Positions 37,701 through 45,300 of a DNA stretch of 64,000 nt are shown here, in pieces. Source of the stretch: Parelaphostrongylus tenuis. Lineage: Eukaryota > Nematoda > Chromadorea > Rhabditida > Metastrongylidae. The notes under the pieces are model-generated. The model made no database searches. It worked only from the letters and a program-made list of their open reading frames with translations, and had not been told where the DNA came from. Both the position numbers and the translations under genes were made by a program. The stretch lies in the NCBI GenBank assembly GCA_019055375.1, contig JAHQIW010000105.1, positions 62,001 to 126,000 on the forward strand, given 5' to 3'. Position 1 is the stretch's first letter; each line of letters begins with the position of its first letter.

Positions 37701-37918
37701 GCGTTTCGCATTAGGCTGTCCAACCTTAATTGTAAGACAGGATTATATCTTTCCCACTACTCGCTAAGGCATATCACCTACATTAAACGTATCCTCGTTT
37801 CCTGTTGCTCCATGAAAGCAGTGAAGGCACTGAACGAATTACAGAGCTCAAAATCATCACCTCGTCGCGGGAGGTCGTTTGCCGCTTTGACCAGAAAGGC
37901 TGCTCGTTGCATTACATC
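28767..37918 (-). CDS. crn-3: Nuclear exosome 3'-5' exonuclease EXOSC10 / Rrp6 (nematode crn-3)
   Basis: DEDDy exonuclease of the nuclear exosome (rRNA and snoRNA 3' processing, nuclear RNA surveillance). Eighteen exons: 37,918-37,782, 37,724-37,610, 37,545-37,455, 37,398-37,295, 37,014-36,848, 36,794-36,695, 36,625-36,514, 36,191-36,048, 35,975-35,784, 35,345-35,189, 34,426-34,247, 34,170-34,085, 33,694-33,572, 33,508-33,313, 32,990-32,880, 30,902-30,789, 29,166-29,016 and 28,915-28,767; about 809 codons. Domains: PMC2NT (LVKAANDLPRRGDDFE ... RNAGCPTRLPK), exonuclease with Exo I EEFAVDLEHH, Exo II HGAEHDIEWL and Exo III YARSDTHYLL, so all catalytic D, E and Y are present; HRDC (LWHWRDRVAREEDENVDYVL); a basic Arg/Gly-rich tail. 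The first exon has an ATG at 37,912, but an upstream exon is possible. Exons 36,625-36,514 and 35,975-35,784 have lengths off phase (apparent indels). Intron 9 has a GC donor. Introns hold SINEs, a mariner MITE and a foldback. Confidence 0.93.
29285..29365 (+). repeat. tRNA-like fragment
   Basis: TGTAGCGCAGTGAAGCCGTG resembles an A box and ATGGTTCGATACCGC a B box, about 30 bp apart, but no cloverleaf closes. Probably a decayed tRNA-derived SINE head in an EXOSC10 intron. Confidence 0.4.
29431..30245. repeat. SINE-1 copies in the penultimate EXOSC10 introns
   Basis: 29,985-30,245 is a clear SINE-1 copy in the usual (minus-sense) orientation: AAAGCTCTCGGCGTTGATCA at its tail, CTTTACAATGACTCGCGG inside, GAGCGCGAGATCG near the B box. 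29,431-29,520 is a decayed copy in the other orientation: its minus strand reads GAGGTGATTGAATGCATAC. The 141-codon open frame over 29,431-29,856 overlaps it and is not a gene. Confidence 0.55.
31345..32015. repeat. Large SINE-2 foldback (about 670 bp)
   Basis: The outer arms are inverse copies: left GTAGAGTGACGTGCAGAACAT with AGGATACAAACCCGC, right GCAGGTTCAAGTCCCGC with TTTGGCACATCACTCTA. Inner segments are also inverse: CAACCAACCGTCAACG against CGTTGACGGTTGGTTG, and GATATTAGGTATTGGATATC against GATATCCAACATTCAATATC. It lies in an EXOSC10 intron. Confidence 0.65.
34557..34688 (-). other. Open exon-like segment inside an EXOSC10 intron
   Basis: After TTTCTCAG a 43-codon frame reads LGNKVYSSLLENIRLEITAK and ECEGLWAVGFKDWLG, then GTAACC. 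It looks protein-like, but the flanking exons join in phase 0 and in that phase this segment hits a stop at codon 6. It is not part of the conserved EXOSC10 protein. It could be a poison exon or chance. Confidence 0.25.
34760..35168. mobile_element. Mariner-type MITE (about 409 bp)
   Basis: Terminal inverted repeats: left TAGGCTGAGGAGAAAGTTTC, right inverse TAGGTTGAGGAGAAAGTTCC, extending over about 33 bp with 5 mismatches. It is flanked by TAAT/ATTA, compatible with a TA target. The interior is about 340 bp with no intact transposase. It sits in the intron between the Exo III and HRDC exons of EXOSC10. It is related to the element at 62.1 kb. Confidence 0.75.
35625..35715 (+). repeat. SINE-2 solo arm
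   Basis: CGAATCGGTGGTATTGTGATAGCATGCTC resembles an A-box head, GCGGGCTCAACTCCCACTAGG a B box, then CACTTTTGCTTATCACTAAA. It lies in an EXOSC10 intron. Confidence 0.5.
36255..36480 (-). repeat. SINE-1 copy, 3'-truncated
   Basis: GAGATATACGCCATGCATTC through CAGAGAAGTCTGGTACCACT to AACCACTGCGCCACACATAC, the inverse of the tRNA-like head. The body is shortened. It lies in the intron between the AVDLE and HHHYRSYLGF exons of EXOSC10. Confidence 0.55.
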
Positions 37919-37969
37919 CTATTATAGAAACAAGATATCAAGATTGTAGTACAATGTCGTTGGAACGCT

Positions 37970-38185
37970 GGCTGATAAAGGATAAGGGATAAAGCTCTCG
38001 GTGCTTAGTCCCTGAGCGAGGCACCATGTACTCGACTTGATCAAACATCGCTTAAGGTGACTGAATGGATGCCTGGCCTTTACAAGGACTCTCGTTATCT
38101 ACAGATGAACCAGTCAGTGGTGCCGCCTACGCAGACAAGTCTGGTACCAATTCACTCACCCCACAGGGATTAAGGGCTTGGTAAG
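37970..38185 (-). repeat. SINE-1 copy, head-truncated
   Basis: GATAAAGGATAAGGGATAAAGC (tail repeats), CTTTACAAGGACTCTCGTT and CAGACAAGTCTGGTACCAATT. It lacks the tRNA-like head and stops near GCGCGGGACCG. It lies just upstream of the first EXOSC10 exon seen. Confidence 0.6.
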
Positions 38186-38214
38186 CTTTAAGCGCGGGAC
38201 CGAACTGCGTCTCG

Positions 38215-38712
38215 TAGGAAAGTGACGGCGCGACACCGCGTGCCTATCAACGCTAGTCCTCAAAGGGTTAATTGCATATTATGCATGACGATGAACAAGC
38301 CGAAGATTTACATAATCATCTAAAGCTATAGGGGTCACCGTGGCCGACTAAATGTGATGCATGCCGCGGAGCGCGTGGAGCCGAGCTCCACGCTTCAACA
38401 CACTCCGACAGAAACCATGGAACGTCCACAGCCAGGCTATTCTCGAGATTGCAAAGAGACTCGCTTGACCAGTATTCTACGTCATTCAAGTAGAAGACGA
38501 GAAACGAAGCGAATGCTGGAAGTACTGGGATCTACACAATAAAAAATTGTGATGAGGGTCGTGCAAATAAATAATAGATAAACTCCAAGAACTGACTATA
38601 AAATATCGAGACGACGGGTTCTGCCCGATGACGAGTCTGTAAGGACGAACACGTGTATCGGGCTCTACAAGAGCCATTACCAGACCACATGACAAGTAGC
38701 TCAAATATAATG
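38215..38712. repeat. Repeat cluster: MITE-D fragment, SINE-3, 140-bp repeat
   Basis: 38,215-38,272 is the end of MITE-D (GTCCTCAAAGGGTTAATTGC). 38,345-38,540 is a plus-strand SINE-3 copy (GCGCGTGGAGCCGAGCTCC, GGCTATTCTCGAGATTGCAA). 38,552-38,712 is the inverse of the repeat at 55,700-55,857, sharing CGACGGGTTCTGCCCG and CCAGACCACATGACA. Three families are packed between two genes. Confidence 0.6.
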
Positions 38713-38931
38713 AAAGGATCTACAAATAGATAGATAATAAAAACTAATTTAGAACTGTAATTCGCATACTACAAGAAGAGATGATCGATAGAAGAAGAGA
38801 CTGCCTTGGATCGATCTTTTATACGACCCGTCTTCACAACTTATTGTGGAAATCTTAGCACTTCTTACATGCGATTAGTGACATCACTATTATCCACCCG
38901 AGGACTTCATATTTTCTGAGTGTTTAGTCGG

Positions 38932-40781
38932 CTACTGTTCAATGATTTCGTCTTTTTCATAATTGTCCAAGAATCTGGTCAGACCGGTTCTTCTTGCAAT
39001 CTTGGGGGTAGCCGAGCTAAGGTGTTCGTTGACTGACTGCGATAACTTCTGAGAAGAGGTCCCGAAGCAGCACTTTTGCTTACTAAATTGGTTTCTGATA
39101 CCCGCACCACAAGCACTAAGCTTTTCACCACCGCTTGGATTTACAAATAGTACAAAATAGGCTAACAAGAAGATGTGCTAGTGTTCTTAAGTTCAGAAGA
39201 CCAAGAAATCTCCCTGTGTTCTTCTCACACAACTAGATTTCTTCCAAACTTTGCAACTGAAATAAACTGCCATGGTTCGCGAGGTGAAAGTACCAGCACA
39301 CGGATTGTAACGACAACGCATGAGGCATACAGGTTCGACTTCTATAAACCTCGCTAATTTGTGTTATATGAAAATCGAGAAACTATCTTGGTTAGCTGCG
39401 CGAGTGGTAAGTAGTCGTATAAGTTCGGCTGACGTTCGGCGACCGCTTCTTCAGAGCCTGGTCGTATGTAGTTAGAAGACTAAGTGGACTGATATACATC
39501 GCCAGCTTAAGAAGGCGGGTCGCCGAACGTCAGCCGAACTCACGACTATTCCACTCCGCAGCTAACCAAGATAAGTTTCTCGTTTCATGTATAATGGGAC
39601 AATTCATAGAACAAGCATAATTCTTTTCAATGAACCGCTTATAGCAGCGCTATGATGTTACAAATCTACCAATGATGTTGAGTAATGTGCAAAACTTTGA
39701 CCTCGAGCGGGACTCCGAACCCGCACTTCAGCCCTTACGGGCACGCGTTATTGACCAATTACACTACCGGCGCATGTTATCCCATCACTCGTTCTTTCAC
39801 TTGACGTCGAAGCTCAATTCTGTTACTTCACAAGAAGACACAATATCACGAATGTGATCCAAAAGACTTAGAGCTATTTTCTGAAATCATTCCGACTCTT
39901 TTCCATAGGACAGTAGGACATCATATGTTGGTTGAACAGAGACGGCACTCTTGCATTCGATTCGTTTCCTCGCATCAGATCGTCCACGGAAATCTTAGGA
40001 TTTTTAGATTCGGCTGCAACTTTGATAGGATTCCGATCTTCCCCATGAATATTATTAAACACAGACCGAGTTAGTTCTTTCCTTAGATGTTGAGATACAT
40101 ATTAAGATAAGATATACAGATCTACGTAAAAGATAGATGTGATCTTCTGCGAATTGAATGGAGCTAGCAAAGCTCAAACAAGTCTGCTGCCAACTATTCA
40201 ACCCTAGAGAGAACAGTGGACATGGCTAGTCCGAGAAGGTTCGGACCAATAGCTCTTGCTCGCACTGAACAGCATCACTGTCGCTTAGCTATATACGATA
40301 AAAGGATAAAGGATAAAGCTCTCGGCGTTAATCAATCCCTGAGGGATGCGCCATGCATTCGTCTTCAATTTTAACTTCGTTTGAGGTGATTGAATGCATA
40401 TCTGGCCTATACAATGACTCGCGGTGGCCTGCCGCTGAACCGAGTCAGTGCTGCTTATCCTCCCAGACAAGTCTGGGACCAGTCTGGTACCAATTTACCG
40501 ATCTCCGGAGGGATGGATGGCTTGGTGGGCCATAAGCGCAAGATCGAACCATAGACCTCGTGTGCGACACAGGGCACCTCTGACCATTGCGCCACATGCG
40601 CTCAGCCATATATCACCTACTTTTTTCAGAATAAGATCCGCTTAACGTTTACAAGCAAATGAAAGCCTACAAGGAAGCAAACTTGCAGCTAGTTCGCTCT
40701 ATAGAACTCACCTTCACTATAGCTTTGATTTTTTCAGCACTCATAGCTTCGGCATCGCTCTGGCAATCCATGTTTGAGGTC
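38932..40781 (-). CDS. Unidentified small gene between ALG9 and EXOSC10
   Basis: Three exon-like pieces on the minus strand. 40,781-40,712 has an acceptor, ATG at 40,771 and reads MDCQSDAEAMSAEKIKAIVK before GTGAGT. The piece ending at 39,874 starts at 40,081 (KELTRSVFNNIHGEDRN ... KISVDDLMRGNESNARV). The terminal exon 39,131-38,932 reads KQKCCFGTSSQKLSQS ... RFLDNYEKDEIIEQ and a stop. Composition and splice sites look real, but phases do not join across all three, so an exon is missing or an indel is present. I recognise no family; it is hydrophilic without membrane segments. Its position suggests an operon member between the ALG9 stop (41,757) and EXOSC10. A SINE-1 (40.3 kb), a SINE-2 arm (39.7 kb) and a hairpin element (39.4 kb) lie in its introns. 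Confidence 0.5.
39370..39592. mobile_element. Hairpin (foldback) element, about 220 bp
   Basis: The left end GAGAAACTATCTTGGTTAGC pairs with the right end GCTAACCAAGATAAGTTTCTC. Inside, AGTTCGGCTGACGTTCGGCG pairs with CGCCGAACGTCAGCCGAACT, a perfect 20-bp inverted repeat. The loop between the arms is about 90 bp. No protein is encoded. It would form a near-complete hairpin and looks like a MITE. Confidence 0.75.
39675..39800 (-). repeat. SINE-2 solo arm
   Basis: GAGTAATGTGCAAAAC, GCGGGACTCCGAACCCGC (inverse B box) and TTACACTACCGGCGC match the left arm of the SINE-2 foldbacks. It lies in an intron of the small unidentified gene. Confidence 0.55.
40300..40605 (-). repeat. SINE-1, near-complete copy
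   Basis: Read on the minus strand: head GCGCATGTGGCGCAATGG (A box) ... GGTTCGATCTTGCGC (B box), body, then tail (TTTATCC)n. The plus-strand tail reads AAAGGATAAAGGATAAAGC. There is a small internal duplication (CTGGGACCAGTCTGGTACC). Very similar to the copy at 51.1 kb, so both look recent. Confidence 0.75.
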
Positions 40782-41164
40782 CTTTGTACATTTTGCGTGT
40801 TTTCTCCCATTCTATTCTATAAATGTTGCAATTTTTCAGCAGATACAAAGATAGAAGACTTCTAGCTAAACATGGAATAAAATAGCTCGCGAGACATACA
40901 GAATAAAAATAGAGATTCACAAGACAAAAACCGTCTTTATCAACCATAAGAGAACATTTGCTGAAATTATGAAATCATTCCAACTTTCAAAAAAACCACG
41001 ATGGAAATAGGAGTAACATATCATACACAATACTGTTACAAAGTGTATACAATCATAAGAGGATAACTACAAAGTACAGAGACCCTAATTCTAATCAATA
41101 CCACTTCCTAAAACCTAAGGGAAGCTGTCTAACATCCTCTCTCCTACGAAAAGTGACTAGGTCA

Positions 41165-41385
41165 GTAAAGCTTTCACCCTTCAAAGACCACATGGTACGT
41201 TTCGTACCACGCTGCGCGACGTCAAATCCCACTCAGCTACGGTAACGGCGGCGTAGTATCTCGTGGGAAAGCACACACAGACAGCCAAACACGCACATGC
41301 TGCCTGTCTGCCTGCGACTGCCGCGCAAGCGACGGTACGACGGCGCGACGTCGCCTGCCTATCGACGGTGGTCTTCAAAGGGTTA
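41165..41385. mobile_element. MITE-D copy
   Basis: Ends: CACCCTTCAAAGACCACATGG on the left and GACGGTGGTCTTCAAAGGGTTAA on the right, imperfect inverted repeats. The GC-rich interior (CGACGGCGCGACGTCGCC) is shared with 54,060-54,247. It has no coding capacity. It lies between ALG9 and the small gene. Confidence 0.65.
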
Positions 41386-41756
41386 AGGAGTTCATTGACT
41401 TCCTATCCTACTTGAAAACAACATGGATAAGCTGCTATAGAGAAGGACTAGGAAAAACGCCTGAACGAGACTCATTTGTCTCAATGATAGTCACAAAAGC
41501 TTGCTCAACGACAGCCATTCACATCTCATGACTTAGGACTCTGAAGGCAAAGCTTTCTCCTAGAAAATAGCTGTCAACAGAGAATTATGTCAAGCACATC
41601 CGTGGCTTTTCAACCACGAAAGAAGGAGATATATCTTGAACATATAAAGATCTCAAAAGTTCAAAAAGGAATAAGAATGCACATCAATGACACAATATGG
41701 AAAGTCTCATCTTCACAAAAGTCAATAAAAATAAGTTTCCCTCTGGGTTGTAAACC

Positions 41757-42273
41757 CTACGTTCTAAGCGTGGGAGGAAGCCTCTGATAAAGGGTATAGT
41801 TGCTGAATGACGTTCGCTTCACGGATACATATGGAATGAAGAATGCTCGGTAGAACCAGTGCGATTTCGATGATATCAAAAACGGATGAGTGTATAAACG
41901 ACGGAAGACATCACTCTAAAAACAGAAATATAAAACATATATCCAAGAGTGTTGAGTGATATGCAGAAGTCTCGACCTTGGGCAGGAGTGGAACCCGCGT
42001 CTCACTTTAGCCGGGGGCGTGTGCTAACCACTGGCACTACCAGTGCTACTGCTCTGTTCTCACCTTTTATTGGGTTTAACGTCGATATGTTATTACCGCA
42101 GTTAAGTTCGCGACTGCTTGCTGAGATCTTCGACTGCTTATATCACAAAAGACTTAAGGCCAACATCACCACTAATCCAGTGGTTAGCGCGAGCACTCGG
42201 TGAGGGTGAGACGCGGGTGCAACTCCCGCCAGAAAAGCGAATCTTGCACATAACTCAGCATTCTTGGATATGT

Positions 42274-42306
<33 letters not shown>

Positions 42307-42326
42307 CATATATACATATATGTATG

Positions 42327-42359
<33 letters not shown>

Positions 42360-45300
42360 TATATATATATATATGACATCATAATAGTGCTACAGAAGTG
42401 GTCAGACGAAGAACTCTTACAAAATGAAACATTCTAACAATTACAAGAGAAAAGCAAACAAACCATTGCACCATAGTTTGGCTCGTGAGTATGGACATTA
42501 TCGGGAGTCTCCAAGTCTACCACGTAGTCACATGTATCCAGTGGAACGTATCTGAAGTTCAATTATAGAAGATGACTGAGAGTGAACAGGAGAAAGAGGG
42601 ACAAAGAATGACGAACAATGGTTGTACTTCATACCTAGACGGTTCCTCTCTATTCATATCGTTCATCTCAGTAGGAACACGTCGTGTTATGAAAGGAAGC
42701 TTTCCCTGCGGATAGTATTTAGGTAACAGGCCGGAAAACTCACTTTTCAAAAATGAAGATTGATTTCTGCAAAATCCTCAATCAAAAACTATTCATTTAC
42801 AGAATCAGAAGTATAGAATAGATAAAGAATAAAGTCTTCAGCGCTAATCAATCCCTGAGGGATGCGCCTCCATTCGTCATCATGTAGAACCGCTTGAGAT
42901 CAATGATTGCATGGTTGACCTTTACAAAGACTCGCGGTGGTCTACCGATGTGTCAAGTAGGTATTGTTCTCCTCTCAGGCTGTCTGATATCAACTCACAG
43001 ATGCTGTAAGGATGGAAGGATTGGTTAGCCCTGAGCGCGAATCGAACCTTTGACTAATCGATCGTATGTCACAAAGTTATTCTAATCTCTGCGCCATAGA
43101 CGTTCAATATACAGCGTTAAAGGTATAGATCAGGACGAATATGTATCAAATTCATTCACCGCGTTTTCTCGAACGAGAATCGACAGCTACTTGTGGGAGG
43201 AAGAACGACGATGGGAATCGATACCATTCCTTCCCAACGCAAAGGCGCAGTGGATCCTGAACTCGAAAATTAAAGATTACTGGTATAACAACAAAAATAT
43301 GACCTAACATACGAACCCCACGTTTCGAGAAATCCAGTTCACGTTGATGATCCATTAAGTGCTCGTTTAAGCTTTTGTACACCTGAAATCAACTAGCAAT
43401 GTTAATGAGATTAGGAACATGGGATCCAGCCACTCAGCAGTGTACCTCAATGTGTGCGCTAAAATTCTTATGAAGAGCGAAAGTTCTCGAGAATGAAGCA
43501 AGCATGAAAAACAATACTGCAAGCCAACTAACAAATGATAGAGAAGGAATAAAGCGGCATATTAATCTAAAATAGTGGACTTTAGAAAAAAAATTGGCTT
43601 ACACAAAAGTAGCTTGGTTTTTGGGGGCAAAACTACCCCTAAACACTGGAGACAAGACATACCTTTCAGCTGAATCCAAAGAAATAGCAGCAAGAAGGGC
43701 AATTAGTGGATAGATAGGGAATAGGAAACGCTCCTCCTTATGAGGTCGGGTGAAGAAGATAATACACCACGCAGATAGCGAAGCAAACAGTAAGAATACG
43801 GAGGAATAGTGACGCCAGTAGGATGGATGCATGGCTAAAAGTCAATTTGAATAGATTTTTCGGCTATTTTCAGCTCAAAAAAGAAAAGGAAAAAGTTCTC
43901 GAAGTTGACCAATTGCTGACGGATGCGCTATGCATTCGTCATTGTGTAGAATCGTTTAAGCCGACTGATTGCATGTCTGGCTTTTGCAGTGGCTTCCGGT
44001 GATTTATCGATGTATCGAATCAGTGCTGCTTATCCTCTCAGAGAAGTCTGGTATCAGTTTACCGACCCTGAAGGGATGGAAGGCTTGGTGAGCCTTTAGC
44101 GCGAGATCGAACCATCGACATCGGTTGGTCTATCATTTGTTTCGCAGAGCAGCTCCGACAAGTTCGCCACATGCGCTCAGCTAAAAAAGGTGGTCACAAA
44201 GTATTGAATCGTCAAACTCACGTATTCCCCATTTCTTGTGTTCGTCTGAAACTTGCCATGAGAAGAGATAATTGAGTGCAGATAATGGAATGGCGAACGG
44301 GACCAATAAAGCAGCAATATTCCAGTTGAGAACGAGGTTCTTCAAATAGTACGACAGGGGCTCAACTCCATAGAGGTCCGGACCGTGTTCAGAAAAGACG
44401 TTATAGAGGACAATATTAAGAGGAGGCTAAAAGTAGGCTTTTATCTCAAGCTTCACAGATGCTATAAACCTTTGAAAATGTGAAAAGAACCGCGAAGTTA
44501 CCAGAACACGCTTTCCATAATAGTATGTGTCGACAGTTAAAATCGTTCCTCCAACGAAAATACCAGAAATTGCTGCGAAATACCAGAACATTTTCATTCT
44601 AAAGTAGAAATACGTGGAGCGAATGGCTACAGCAGTCCAAACAGAGATACAAGCTCTCGACTTCATACAACCTGTTATCTTAATTTCTTGCCCAGATTCC
44701 ACTAGTCGAAACATTCGATTTGTTTCTTTGCATGAACCACTTGACGACAATGTGAGCTATTATTAGCTCACATCTCCCTCCCTCTCTCTCTCTCTCTCTC
44801 TCTTACTCTCACTCTCTCCCGTCTGACTCGCAATAAATATGCGTTGGCGAGCGCATCGTGGAGTTCTGGTACCCAATTGATGAACTTATTGCATCAATCA
44901 CATTCTTGTCTCAACTATTTGCTAAATATTACAAAACCTACGATTAGCAGTTCCACAATATCCTACAAAAACTTTATATTTATTGGTAGTATCCAATGCG
45001 TAACAAGTTCTCATAATAGATGCACAAACACTTTTGAAAAGGATCCGCTATGTACATCATTTTTTGTTTTGTTCATTGAGAAGCATTAACGTTGTTTCTA
45101 CAGTCGATTCGCAATCAATGAGATTCCTATGATAACTCAATCATTACTTCGAAATTATTGTACTTCTACTCCTTTTTCGCAGTGTTATGATGTTACTTAT
45201 ATTACTTAGAGAATTAAGTGGTGAGCAAAAACGCGGCCTCAGGCGGGAACCGAACCCGCGTTTCAATCATTACTTACGATTACTCCCAAATTTGATCACA

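Noticed and set aside
28767..37918. EXOSC10 as a pseudogene because of two frame shifts
   Set aside because: Sixteen other exons are intact with all catalytic residues, and similar one-base errors occur in ALG9 and MRPS22, pointing to the sequence rather than the gene.
40353..40645. Several protein-like frames inside SINE-1 copies (also at 51.2, 30.1 kb)
   Set aside because: The same frames recur with each repeat copy and follow the repeat, not a gene.
42118..42384. Open frame rich in Tyr/Ile
   Set aside because: Translation of the TA microsatellite.
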